64,000 nucleotides of DNA, taken from positions 1-64,000 of the forward strand of contig MSJI02000338.1 of NCBI GenBank assembly GCA_001931905.2, in the 5' to 3' direction. The number at the start of each line of letters is the position of its first letter. Position 1 is the first letter of the stretch. Below, in pieces: positions 29,525 through 39,626 of the stretch. Under the pieces are notes generated by a model, which did not search any database, was not told the DNA's origin, and worked only from the letters and a program-made list of their open reading frames with translations. The DNA comes from Cladosporium sp. IMV 00045. Taxonomy: Eukaryota; Ascomycota; Dothideomycetes; Cladosporiales; Cladosporiaceae. The position numbers were made by a program, and so were the translations under genes.

Positions 29525-31231
29525 ATGCTGTCCACCGACCAGATCTTGGAGGATGCCGCCCGCGATGGCTCAATAGACATGTTGGTCCTGCCAAATCCCT
29601 CACTCACAACCATCAGCTAACATGCGACAAGCGCCGAGTGGCCTCGTGTGCTCGAAAACGTGCTCCAGAGGCTGCACGATGTGCGACTCCTTGCTTCCTA
29701 CACACGCCTACACCATCGCTGACGTCGCGCCTAGATCGTTCACAACGAGTTCCCTCTCCCAAGTCTTCCCCTCCCAGCTCCTTTACCGCCCACAATCGAC
29801 CCGGAGGTGGTAGCATCCACACCACCCCAGGCCACGAGCGAAGCCGACAACCGCGATCCAGACATCACCCTACCCGACGCCGAAGACGAGAGCGTCCGTC
29901 TCAGCAGCCAAAGCAGTTCCAAGGAAAACGATGCGCCGACCGACATCACCGCCGCGAAGCCTCCAGTGCCCAAGTTCGACGAAGAGCCCACTCCTCAGCC
30001 CACGCAGCAACAACCGGATAGCATAGAGCCGCCCGCTGGCACGTTGCCGCCTGATCTGCTGGCTTCGTATCAATTCTCCGCAAACCTCCTACAAAACTGC
30101 TTCGCGCAAAGCCCTCCGTATACCGTACAGCGTTTGGCGGAACTCGTACTCCACCCGCGCAAACATTATCGTTTCCTACCTGCATACCTCCGAGCTCTCG
30201 ATCGGGTTGTCTCGGTGAGCTCACCGGTGTCCGACTTCCCACTTCCCGCTGGATCTGTCAGTGCGAATGGTGGATTCCTGACCAACGGCGATGCGAACGC
30301 AGCAAATGGGAACCAAGAGCGAGAAGGGCTTGGGAGCGATGAGAGCTTGGGCGGCGCTCTCCTCACGCCCATCCCGTGGTTGAGAAACAGCAATGGACTC
30401 GGTAATGGAGGGAGTCAGGGTGAGGGCGAGCTGCACTCCGAGGGCACAGAGACAATTCTCGGGCCAAACGGCGCGGGCAGCATTGAGACTGTTAGTGTCA
30501 CCGTCAATGGCGTCCCTTCCGCCAGCAGCGCTTCGCACACATCTCCGAACACGAGCACGCCCGCTTCGCCGACGCTTAGTGAGCAGTCGGACGCCAGCAC
30601 GGGCTCTTCAACTGGATCTACGGACCAACATCTACGCGATCAGGGCGCGGTGACACAGGGAGAGTTGCTGAGGCAGGAGCAAGAGGCAGGCGTCGTACCC
30701 GTGGCACAGACCGCTCCCAGGCGCACATTGCTTTCCTCCGGCGCAGTGGCAGTCGGACGTGAAGGCGCGGGTTCAGAGGCAGTGCTTGAAAGCAGTCCCG
30801 AAGCAATGGACGAACGAGCCGAAGAGCACCCTCACGCGCGCGGACCAGACGTCATCGGCATGGAAGACATGGGCCCGCAGCAGCAGCCGCTGGACAAGCA
30901 GAAGATCGACATGGAAGCCGCGGTGGGAAGAACACACTCGCCACAGCCCTCTGCGGAAGCAGAAGCGGACGCGCCCAAAGCGGACGCGATGCAGGAAGAC
31001 GCCGAGCAAGACGACGCAGGCGAGCCGGGAAAGGACTCACAGGACTTGGAGAAAGAGGTGAAGCAGTTGGAGGAGACTACGAATGAGGCCAAGGAGGATG
31101 CGGCGGCGAAGGATGCCGAGGGGGATATTGTCGTTGCCGACGCTGATGGGAATGAAGGTGGGGATATTGAGAAGGCTGAGGATTCTGGCGTGCAGGGAGG
31201 GCCTGATGCTGTTGATACCACGGCGCAGTAG
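29525..31231 (+). CDS. Protein phosphatase 4 regulatory subunit R2 (PPP4R2/Psy4-like)
   Basis: Three exons, 29525..29580, 29632..29680 and 29735..31231, 533 residues. Introns of 51 and 54 bp (GT-AG; the first has a CTAAC branch site) assemble the N-terminal domain: TDQILEDAARDGSIDIAEW, PRVLENVLQRLHDIVHNEFP. It then continues to PPDLLASYQFSANLLQNCF and PPYTVQRLAELVLHPRKHYR, which is the diagnostic PP4R2 core. The rest (from about residue 170) is disordered, rich in Ser/Thr/Asn and then very acidic with many Glu/Asp/Ala, ending in an acidic tail. PP4R2 binds the PP4 catalytic subunit with R3; the complex acts in DNA-damage recovery and other nuclear functions. The exon structure was decided by the family match; the frame alone would start at 29807 and miss the domain's beginning. 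Confidence 0.9.
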
Positions 31232-32259
31232 ACTTACAGTAAACTACCTATGCGAGGAAATAGCTACGACATCTGGACGATTGAATGATTGCGCGAATGT
31301 TGGTCCTTCAGGGTGGATGGGTTTTATTCTCATTCTATGATGCTGAACAAGGTTTCCGGTTCTTCCGATGAACACCTACTTGAGATTTGCTTCTCTACGT
31401 TCGACTCTACACATGGTCAAACAAACACTGATATATCGATAGAATCTGCAAGGTTTGAAATTCCGTCTCACCGAATCCCAGCCCATCGGTAACGCAGCAC
31501 AAACAGACGACATCCACGTCCCCTGCCTGTCTCGCCTGATCACATCAACTTTTCCTCTTCCCATCACATACACTCCATCCAACAACCATCCATCCATCCA
31601 TCAAAATTCAGAACCCTCTCCTCCCACCGAGAACATCACTCACCCATCCATCATGACGACGACAGCGCCCTCCCCCGCAGCAGGTCAGACGGCCCACACG
31701 CTCCACCGCATTCTCGTTCGCGACCCGCGGCCACCGAGATCGCCACTAGAGATTCGCGGATGATGCTCTCTTGTACAAATCATCAGCATCATGGCTTACA
31801 TTATCATCCTCGAGCTGGCCACAGGGCGTAGGAGCTAAGTCGTGGTGGCTTTTTTTTTTTTTTTACGAGCATTATTGCTATCATTGCTATTGCTATGCCC
31901 TAGGGCTGCTCGAGGGCTGGTCTTCTTGTTTTTCTGCTTGTACAGAAGCTTCTTTTCTTAACATCGGTCTTGTCCTCGTCTTTTGCTTTTCGCTGCTTGT
32001 TTCTTACTCTTCTCCGCTCGGCTCTTGGGTTGCTCGATTTCGAGTCTCGGATTGAATTCGAATATTGATAAGGAATAATATCTGGCCCTTTCTGGGATTT
32101 TGGTCGACGGTCCTGAGGAGAGTTGGCGACTGGTTCTTGGATCCTTTATCCATTCTTGGGTCCAGGATATTTTCGGCTGTATTGTATGGATATCTACGCT
32201 TAAAGACAACGGCCCGCAACAAGACGAATCCTCCTTCGGGAGAAAAATCTCAAGCAAGC
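31232..32259. other. Intergenic / long leader of the MFS gene
   Basis: About 1 kb containing the PP4R2 3' UTR and the promoter of the transporter. It includes a (CCAT)n microsatellite at about 31586-31602 and a 15-base T run at 31850-31864. The MFS frame is open back to about 32065 but has no ATG before 32260. Confidence 0.5.
31850..31864 (+). repeat. Poly-T tract (15 bases)
   Basis: Fifteen consecutive T in the non-coding region before the MFS gene; simple homopolymer, may be length-variable or a polymerase/assembly weak point. Confidence 0.9.
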
Positions 32260-33762
32260 ATGTTCGTCTGGTTCACCGGCTCCGCCACCCGCCCACCCGC
32301 CTTCCTCGCCCAGCGGACCTCCAAAACATTCATCATCTCCACAGTCACCCTGGCGATCTTCACCGACATCTTCGTCTACGGCATCATCGTGCCCGTCATG
32401 CCCTTCGCCCTCACCGAGCGAGCGAGCGTCGACCCCTCTCAAATCCAGACCTGGGTTTCAATCCTTCTGGCAATCTACGGCGCCGCCCTGCTCGTAGCAG
32501 CGCCCGTGTGCGGCTGGCTGGCGGACCGGTCGAGTTCGAGGCGCGCGCCGCTTTTGCTCGGCTTGCTGGCGCTCGCGGGGAGTACGGTGATGCTTTGTTT
32601 GGGACGGACGATTGGGCTGATAGCCGCGGGGAGGGTGTTGCAGGGGGTTTCGGCGGCGGTGGTTTGGGTTGTGGGGTTGGCGTTGTTGGTTGATACGGTT
32701 GGGGGTGATGATATTGGGCAGGCGATGGGGTATGTGGGGTTGGGGATGAGTATGGGCGTGCTGCTGGCGCCGTTGCTGGGTGGGGTGGTTTTTGAGAGGG
32801 CGGGGTATTATTCTGTTTGGGCTATGGCTTTTGGGTTGATTGGGTTGGATATTGTGCTGAGATTGGCGATGGTGGAGAGGAAGATTGCCGTGAGGTGGGA
32901 TGAGAGTTACGCGCCTAAGCGGGCGGAGGTCGCTGGCGAGGCGCAGAAGCAGATGGATGAGAAGACGGATGAAGACGCGAGCGATCAGGACGTGGTGGCG
33001 AAAGAGGCTGGCGGCGAGGTAGCTGATGGCCAGTCACCACCCACCCCTCCACCTTCCACCAAATGGTACACGCGCCTCCCCCCCGTCCTCCGCCTCCTCT
33101 CCTCGCGCCGCCTCCTCTCCGCCCTCTGGGCGGTCCTAATCCAATCCTCCCTCCTCACCTCCTTCGACTCCGTCCTCCCCCTCTTCACCAAAACCACCTT
33201 CAACTGGACCGCCACGGGCGCGGGTCTAATCTTCCTCCCCATCGTGATTCCCACCTTCCTGGGCCCCCTGATCGGCGGCCTGTCCGACAAACACGGCCCG
33301 CGCTGGTACGCCGTCGCAGGTTTCTTCGGCTGCTGCCCCTTCCTGATCCTGCTGCGTCTCGTAGACCACAATTCCCTGCGGCAGAAAGTGCTCCTCTGCG
33401 CCCTGCTCGCTCTCATCGGCTTTTTTCTCACCCTGGCCCTCACGCCCATCATGGCCGAGGTCACGTACGCGGTTATGGATAAGGAGAGTCGAAGGCCTAG
33501 GGGCTATTATGGGAAGAACGGCGCGTATGCTCAAGCGTATAGTTTGTTTAATATTGCGTGGGCGGCGGGCAGTATGGTTGGGCCGCTTTTGGCGGGCTTG
33601 GTTGTTGAGGCGAGGGGGTGGCCGACTGCTACGCTGATTTTGGGGTGTGTTAGTGTTTTTACCGCGGGGCCGGTGGCGGTTTGGACGGGGGGGAGTTTGT
33701 TTAAGAAAAAGAGGAGGGGGGTGGCGGGGGGGAAGCGTGAAGAGGGGGGAGGGGATGCGTAG
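32260..33762 (+). CDS. MFS transporter, DHA1 (drug:H+ antiporter) type
   Basis: Single exon, 500 residues, ATG at 32260. About twelve membrane segments in two halves, separated by a charged loop (about 210-260, with KRAEVAGEAQKQMDEKTDED). The N-half shows motif A-like GWLADRSSSRRAPLLLG between TM2 and TM3, and motif-C-like LGMSMGVLLAPLLGGVVFER at the end of TM5, a sign of antiporters. A further GRVLQGVSAAVVW motif (motif B) precedes it. The C-half has LSDKHGPRWYAVAGF. This is the pattern of DHA1 or vesicular-amine-transporter-like fungal exporters, which expel small molecules in exchange for protons. The substrate is not predictable. Codon use at the end is G-rich. No biosynthetic enzyme sits next to it, so a toxin-export role is not supported. 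Confidence 0.87.
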   Translation: MFVWFTGSATRPPAFLAQRTSKTFIISTVTLAIFTDIFVYGIIVPVMPFALTERASVDPSQIQTWVSILLAIYGAALLVAAPVCGWLADRSSSRRAPLLLGLLALAGSTVMLCLGRTIGLIAAGRVLQGVSAAVVWVVGLALLVDTVGGDDIGQAMGYVGLGMSMGVLLAPLLGGVVFERAGYYSVWAMAFGLIGLDIVLRLAMVERKIAVRWDESYAPKRAEVAGEAQKQMDEKTDEDASDQDVVAKEAGGEVADGQSPPTPPPSTKWYTRLPPVLRLLSSRRLLSALWAVLIQSSLLTSFDSVLPLFTKTTFNWTATGAGLIFLPIVIPTFLGPLIGGLSDKHGPRWYAVAGFFGCCPFLILLRLVDHNSLRQKVLLCALLALIGFFLTLALTPIMAEVTYAVMDKESRRPRGYYGKNGAYAQAYSLFNIAWAAGSMVGPLLAGLVVEARGWPTATLILGCVSVFTAGPVAVWTGGSLFKKKRRGVAGGKREEGGGDA

Positions 33763-33958
33763 GTTTGAGGGTTGGGGAAAGGGTATGGGAATGTATTCAA
33801 GTGTTGTAAGAGAATTTATTGTCTTTGTTGTCAATCTTTGTAGAACCTTAACGGAATGTATCAAGTAATCATTCAGCAGCGTTGGAAGATCGATTCGTGA
33901 GGGTCATAATAGTCATCCAAAGTCATCCTATCACCCACCCCCCAAACCCATCAATCAA

Positions 33959-35755
33959 TCAGTGCAGCGCAGCCTTCGCATACTCCAAATAACTCACCCC
34001 ATACTGATCCAGATTCGCGCCCGCCTCGCTCCCATCCCAAAGCATGACCCCTCCCAGATTATCCACATACAACTCCCTCGCCGTCCGAACCCTCGTCCCC
34101 AGCCCACTCCCCTTGACATACCCGGTCCCCGCGCCTTCAAAACCCGCAGCACCAACATACAGTCTCGGCCTTGGAGCATTCGCCGTCCCCTCGCCGAGCA
34201 GACTCGACCAGCGCCGGAAGGACTCCTGAAAACCCGGGCTGTCGAGGTTGCAGCTGGGATTGTTGTAGAATTGCACGAAGACGAAATCCGCCTGCAGCAA
34301 AGCGCCGAGCGGGATGGATTCGTCCGGGATGGGGCACTGCGGCGCCGCGGAGAGGTAGTAGGTTCTGCTGGGGTCGGAGTCGAGTTTGGCGCGAAGAGCG
34401 GTGGTGAAGGTCTCGTAGTGGTCGGTGCGGTGGTTTTCGTCGTCGATGTCGAAGCCGTCGACGCGCACGTCGGGGCCGAAGGGGCGGAGGGCTGAGGTCG
34501 TTTCTGAGCCGTTGCCGGCGCCGAACAGGTCCCACAGCGTGCTGGCGAAGTCGGTCGCTTGTTGGGAGGAGGTGAAGGAGGTGTTGGAGTTGTAGCCGCC
34601 GAGGGAGAGGAGGACTTTCTTGCCGATGGATTGGCAGGTGGTGATTTCCTGGGCGAGAGCGGTGCAGTCTTTCAGGCCGGGGGCGAGATCGGCTTGGGTG
34701 GGTGTTGGGTCTGAGCAGCCGGGGCCGAAATCGATGGATGGTAGGCCATTTGCGTCGAAGAAGGCGAAGAGGAAAGAGAGGATGACGATGTCTACGTTGG
34801 GGCTGGCGCAAAGGGAGGCAAGGCCGTCGATTTCTGTTTTGGGAGTGGTGCCGTAGTAGACTGCTACGTTGTCTTCGGAAGATGCGTCGAAGGTGTAACT
34901 GGATGGTGTTGGAGATGAAGTAGATAGAACTGAAGTAGACAGTGTTACAGGCGTCTCGATGGGTGTGCTGATACCGGTTTCGAGTGAAAGGCTTGTTTCC
35001 TCTGCAAACGTGTATGTGACGGTCCAGTCTTCTGCGCTGGTGGTGAGCTGGTAAGGCTTGGTCCATGGCGCCGGCGGCTCAAAATCAGTCGTGTTCACGG
35101 GAGGGTAGCTGGGTTCATCCACGGCATTAGTGACACTGGCGAGCGCCTGAGTTGTTGTAATCATCGAAGTCATTGTAAGGGTGATGCGAGTCGTTCGCGT
35201 AGTTGTCTGCTCATCAGTTTCATCAGATGATGATGGAGTACTGGTAGTACTGATATCAATCGAAGGCTCCTCAGCTTGGCCCGGTGTGACCTCTGGTGGT
35301 GGGGGCTCATCAGGTTCATCAGACTGTAATGCAATACTGGTAGTAATAATCTCAACCGAAGGCTCCTCGATCGGCATAGGCGTGACCTCAGGTGGCGCTG
35401 GAGATAGAACAGGGCCGACAGGCGAAATTGGACCATTGCCAGGGTTATTGATAAAATCAGCAACCATCTTCTCAAGCTCTTTCAAACGTTGATCCAAAGC
35501 GATAATGAAAGACAGAAGATCCGGCAAGCCACCGATGCCTTCCTGAATTTTCTCCATGTCGTCCATGATTGCATTGGCGGCTGTGGGAGAAGCTGGAGGC
35601 ACGGTTGCGGTGGAGGGAATAGTGCTGGTTGGCTCATGTCTGGCGGCGTGCCGGTGCAACGGCCTTCGGTGGGCATGTCGTGCGAGGGTAGTATGCGTGA
35701 GCAAGAACAAGATGCAAAGAAAAATGCTGGTGCCCATGGTCCTTCGGGGCGTCAT
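33959..35755 (-). CDS. Secreted GH18 chitinase (class III, hevamine-like) with N-terminal Thr/Pro-rich linker
   Basis: Single exon, 598 residues, ATG at 35755. A signal peptide (TMGTSIFLCILFLLTHTTLA, Met7 is an alternative start) is followed by a His/Arg-rich stretch. A helix at about 63-103 follows, then two copies of an about 30-residue PEVTP..EEPS..I.TTS...SDE.DE repeat (121-150 and 153-182) and a Ser/Thr-rich linker. The catalytic barrel covers about 296-598: NVAVYYG, KKVLLSLGGYNSN, and the active-site loop DGFDIDDEN at 433-441 with the acid/base Glu440. FVQFYNNPSC and GVMLWDGSE are the later barrel strands. GH18 enzymes cleave beta-1,4 linkages in chitin. Here it may remodel the cell wall or degrade external chitin. 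Linker-first, catalytic-last order is unusual for class III enzymes, which usually carry their low-complexity tail at the C-terminus. Confidence 0.9.
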   Translation of the reverse strand: MTPRRTMGTSIFLCILFLLTHTTLARHAHRRPLHRHAARHEPTSTIPSTATVPPASPTAANAIMDDMEKIQEGIGGLPDLLSFIIALDQRLKELEKMVADFINNPGNGPISPVGPVLSPAPPEVTPMPIEEPSVEIITTSIALQSDEPDEPPPPEVTPGQAEEPSIDISTTSTPSSSDETDEQTTTRTTRITLTMTSMITTTQALASVTNAVDEPSYPPVNTTDFEPPAPWTKPYQLTTSAEDWTVTYTFAEETSLSLETGISTPIETPVTLSTSVLSTSSPTPSSYTFDASSEDNVAVYYGTTPKTEIDGLASLCASPNVDIVILSFLFAFFDANGLPSIDFGPGCSDPTPTQADLAPGLKDCTALAQEITTCQSIGKKVLLSLGGYNSNTSFTSSQQATDFASTLWDLFGAGNGSETTSALRPFGPDVRVDGFDIDDENHRTDHYETFTTALRAKLDSDPSRTYYLSAAPQCPIPDESIPLGALLQADFVFVQFYNNPSCNLDSPGFQESFRRWSSLLGEGTANAPRPRLYVGAAGFEGAGTGYVKGSGLGTRVRTARELYVDNLGGVMLWDGSEAGANLDQYGVSYLEYAKAALH

Positions 35756-36465
35756 CGTAGCGTCGTTGGAAAAGATGGTTGATTGCTGTGCTGATCTGCC
35801 TCTCCACTCACCACCATCGCGTTCAGCCAACATATGTAGACTTCCATGTTGGAGGCTGTAGAAAGAATGGTGGCGAAAATGCAGATGGCGAGTGCATGGA
35901 TGGAGGTGCAGGTATTGGGATGTAGGTGGAGCACGAGGCTGCGGATTCCACATTCCTTAGGTGTAGTCACGCCGCACCATCCATTGATTTTTACACATGC
36001 GCTCTTTCGTAGGCAGGAATCGATTGTGATTAGATCAGAATTGGCGAAATATGCGCGATGGCCTCCATTTCGCGGGTCGAGATATGTACATCTCCTCAGC
36101 ACGGTGGTCTGGAGTGTGCTGTCAGTGAAGTTGATCATCCAGCATCAAGACTCTTCTTGCGGTCGATGTGTTGAAGAGACACAACGATGTTGGTTTAACA
36201 TTATTTAGCCTCAGGCAAGCGGTTTGCTATGCTTGCTTAAAGATACGCAAGTAGCAGTAGTGGCAGGCTGAAGGTGCGGTGCGCTTCATCGCCTGAAAGG
36301 GCTGGTACCGCTCAAAGAATCCGTGATTATATACAGAGTTGTTTCTCTTTTTTCAACATGATCCATGCATCCTCGTTACAAGCAGTGACCTCCTGCAACC
36401 ATGAAGAAGACTATTTTGTCTTCTGTACCTTAAACCTTCAACAAAGTAAAGCAGAGCACGTGAGG

Positions 36466-36486
36466 AAAAAAAAAAAAAAAAAAAAA
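36466..36486 (+). repeat. Poly-A tract (21 bases)
   Basis: Twenty-one consecutive A in the long intergenic region. It could be a plain slippage-prone homopolymer or a relic of a reverse-transcribed insertion; no target-site duplication was identified. Confidence 0.9.
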
Positions 36487-37140
36487 GCTCCGAGTCTTGA
36501 TGCTCACCTTGCATCGCTTACTGTCGATCCGGAGCATTCGGCTGCTGGCATGCTGCATGTACTCTTGTAACCTGCATGAAATGCACGAACGTTTGAACAT
36601 CTAGTAGATCTACCCACCGGTGCTGCCACGAGGCGTATACCTCCCAGCTGTCTGATTGTTGACAAGCGGATTACGTGAGATGGCTACAGAGCATATGGTC
36701 TCGCGAGTGGTCATGAGTTAGCAACAGACACTCTCTCGTGCAGGGAAGACAGGCGCGGCACGTTGCCGAGGTTGCTTTTGTGCGGCACGGCGATGGCACG
36801 GCTCTAGCGTCGATCCTGCGCGGTTGGTGAGTGTGAGGGGTGGACAAGAATGTGATGCTCGTCCGTCTGTGTCGTCATCATTGCCTATCATCTGGATACA
36901 TGTATGCCAAAAGAGTGTCTATCGAGACATCGAAGGGGTTGGGAAGGATGTCAGGCATTGGAGAGGCTGTCTCGGAGAACGGATCAGAAGTAGCTTGAGG
37001 TACTGTACATACCTCCGAGGTGTGCGAGGAATGCAACTTCTTCCCCGCCAAGAGTGCATGTGGGGTGTCGCGCGAAAGCTCAGAGGGCTGATGAGCTGAA
37101 GCCGGCAAATCCGGGAAATGTCCACACGAGATGCTGGGCG

Positions 37141-37164
37141 GGCTGGCTGGCTGGCTGGCTGGCT
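37141..37164 (+). repeat. (GGCT)6 microsatellite
   Basis: Six perfect tandem copies of GGCT in non-coding DNA; likely length-polymorphic. Confidence 0.95.
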
Positions 37165-38074
37165 GAGAGAGCTTGCAGGCTTTTGGTGCATGTGCAAAGC
37201 AATATTAATACCTCCCGTAGGCGATTGTTGTTGCGAGAGAGTTTTGACGCCCCAATGTGGCGTCAATAATGATCGTGGGAGAGAGCTATTTGATGCAACG
37301 GTAGCATTTCACAAGAACGGGACAAGTGATCATGTTCATCAGGGACCGTCAAGGAAGAGGACACCGCCACTACGATCGCAATGTACTGGCGATTCATGGT
37401 ACGCGACAAGAACGATTGACGACAAGGGCCATGGCGGTGATGCGAATGACAAAAGCCATGTCGGATCGTGCGTATCCGTCCCAAACCGCAGCGTAAAAGC
37501 TGAAAAAGAGCCTTTCGACCACTCCACCCGAGGCCCCAGTGGCTCCCATCCGACGACTGGGGACCCTCCCGACCCCTTCCCAACTCTCCAACGCTGTGAG
37601 ATGCTGTTGGCCCGAGACCGATGACGGTGTGGACGGTGTGAGTGGCCCGCCTCGCCGTGCGGCCCTGCGATCGCTGTCGCCGAAGTCTACTTGCTGCCCT
37701 CTCCCGCCTTGACTCTGTGTCGGTCCCGCAGTGAATCGATGTTCCCATCACCATTCGCTTCGTGCCTTCGACGGGCCCTCTTCCAGTCCTAGGGTCTTGC
37801 AAACCATTAGCTGTGATAAGATCATAGAGTGCTGCCGTCACATTCCGCCCGCCGCCTCCGCCCCGTCTTTAGGCCTTCGCTAACACTGCCAGTCCTTGAC
37901 GACGGGACAAGGGTGTAACATTAAACCCCAGAGAGGGCACTGGCAACCGGCACGCTGCATCCATACCTATTTGTGTTCTGCTTCGCTTTTGCCTTGCGCT
38001 CCGCCGCACAACAGTAAAAACGTACACACACGCACTTCCCATATCCTTCACTTCGCAACACAGCAGCAGTCGAC

Positions 38075-38089
38075 GTGTGTGTGTGTGTG
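38075..38089 (+). repeat. (GT)n microsatellite in the leader of the next gene
   Basis: A GT dinucleotide run of about seven units, roughly 205 bases before the start codon at 38295, hence likely in the promoter or 5' UTR. Confidence 0.85.
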
Positions 38090-38294
38090 CCGCAGCACTC
38101 CAGACTCAGCCTCGCACTACGACCAACGCCAACAGGCTGCGGCTGGGCGGCCAAGCGCACGCCTTCACTGCCTTGCACGCTTGCACGCGCTCTGTTCTTC
38201 CAAGACATGTTTCTGGCGCTGGCGCCGACTTCTGCAAACCTGGTCTTCACTCTCCAACGGTGTGGCTACTGAAACCAGGCGGTGGCATCTCCAG

Positions 38295-39626
38295 ATGTCG
38301 TCTTATTCCTCAACAACCGTCGCTCCAGCGGCCAATAAACCATCTCGCGGCAAACTTCACAAGCGCGGCAACTCCGGATCTTCAACACCCACGACAACCG
38401 GGCCACCTCTAGCCCTACGAGGCAGCCTCGATGCCTTCACCACGCCTTTTGCGACATACGAAGAGCCCGCATCTGGCGCCTCGTCAATAAAACCTGTAGC
38501 ATCCGCTCCCAAATTAAAACCGTACCTCCGGAAGACATCGTCCTCGAAAGACGATCAGGGCAAGCTCGATCTGTCGAGATCAAGCGTGGAGAATGAAGGG
38601 CTAGCAGGTCTCGGAATACAAGACTTTGGCACAAAAACCGCAGATGTATCTTTTGCACATGCAAGAAGAAGAAATCCCTCACACTCGAGAACCGTCAGTG
38701 GCTGTTCGTCCATCTCCAACGGGTCCGGGTCGTATAAGCCCACACATCCCTTCATCCACCCTATGCGACAGACACCTAGACCCTACACACCACCTATTGG
38801 ACACTCCAGCGCATCGTCGGTGAATGAAGATGAGGCTGACGAGAGTAGCGACATGGTCGACGACGACCTCAAGCTCGCGCACAGCTATCGCTCACGGCGA
38901 AGCATGTCTATCAGCTCTACACCGCAAATTGCACCAACGCCATTATCGCAATCACATACAGCTCTGGATCTGGGCATGGTACCCAAATTGACCACGAGCA
39001 ATTCTCAAAGCGATATACTCAACGGCTCGAGTACCGCTGCCTCTTCACCCTCAATACACAACAGACTACGCGGAGAATCCAGCATATCACAGGAACAATC
39101 AATCTCACCCTCGACGCGCACAAGCATAGACAAAGCCTTTTCCTTCGTTTCGCGCAAGTCCGACGTCGAGAACACAACACGCGACGAACGAATTCGCGAA
39201 GCAAGAAGAAAATTCGAGGAGAAAGAAGCGGAAAAGACTCGCAAAGCGGAGAAGGAGGCACACAAGAAACAGCAACATGAGCGCACAAAATCGGTGCGTC
39301 ACGAGGAGCGACAGGCAAGGAAGTCTGCACAACTCGATCGCAATGACAGCAGACGACCCAGTGTTGTCAATGCCACTCTGAGGAAGAGCAGGAAATCCAT
39401 GGCCAAAGACAGCATGGACGAGAAATTCGATGCCCGCCCGTATGAGGCTTACGCCGAATCCAACGAGGCATCACTTCCCGTGCGAGGGAAGAAGGCCGGC
39501 TCATCCGAGAAGACCCCAGCCACTGTCCATGAATATCGCGCCAAACCGGCCAAAGGCAGCTGGATGAAGTTCGAGACTTGGGTTAGGACACGGGTGTCGA
39601 GTTGCGGCGGAGGGGAGCGACGATGA
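38295..39626 (+). CDS. Fungal low-complexity protein of unknown function with charged helix
   Basis: Single exon, 443 residues, ATG at 38295. Mostly disordered and rich in Ser, Thr and Pro, with several short basic-serine motifs (RGKLHKRGNSGSS, YRSRRSMSISS, RRNPSHSRTVSG) that look like kinase sites. A long charged helix lies at about 290-360 (ERIREARRKFEEKEAEKTRK and on through KEAHKKQQHERTKS) and probably forms a coiled coil. The C-terminus ends with GSWMKFETWVRTRVSS, an aromatic/basic motif that looks conserved. A cell-morphogenesis or signalling scaffold would fit the composition, but that is inference only; no domain recognised. It could have a further short 3' intron that I cannot see. 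Confidence 0.65.
   Translation: MSSYSSTTVAPAANKPSRGKLHKRGNSGSSTPTTTGPPLALRGSLDAFTTPFATYEEPASGASSIKPVASAPKLKPYLRKTSSSKDDQGKLDLSRSSVENEGLAGLGIQDFGTKTADVSFAHARRRNPSHSRTVSGCSSISNGSGSYKPTHPFIHPMRQTPRPYTPPIGHSSASSVNEDEADESSDMVDDDLKLAHSYRSRRSMSISSTPQIAPTPLSQSHTALDLGMVPKLTTSNSQSDILNGSSTAASSPSIHNRLRGESSISQEQSISPSTRTSIDKAFSFVSRKSDVENTTRDERIREARRKFEEKEAEKTRKAEKEAHKKQQHERTKSVRHEERQARKSAQLDRNDSRRPSVVNATLRKSRKSMAKDSMDEKFDARPYEAYAESNEASLPVRGKKAGSSEKTPATVHEYRAKPAKGSWMKFETWVRTRVSSCGGGERR

Larger units (their letters stand above)
35756..38294. other. Long intergenic region (2.5 kb), divergent
   Basis: Longest gene-free stretch in the window, between the minus-strand chitinase and the plus-strand orphan at 38295. 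It contains a 21-base A run (36466-36486), a perfect (GGCT)6 array (37141-37164) and a (GT)n run (38075-38089). The frame of the orphan is open upstream to 37896 but lacks an ATG before 38295. No tRNA or other RNA gene recognised. Confidence 0.5.

Noticed and set aside
32065..32259. N-terminal extension of the MFS transporter
   Set aside because: The frame is open but has no ATG upstream of 32260, and the extension lacks similarity to MFS N-termini.
36466..36486. Poly-A run as a sign of a retroposed gene or LINE/SINE element
   Set aside because: No coding remnant or target-site duplication was recognised around it; listed only as a homopolymer.
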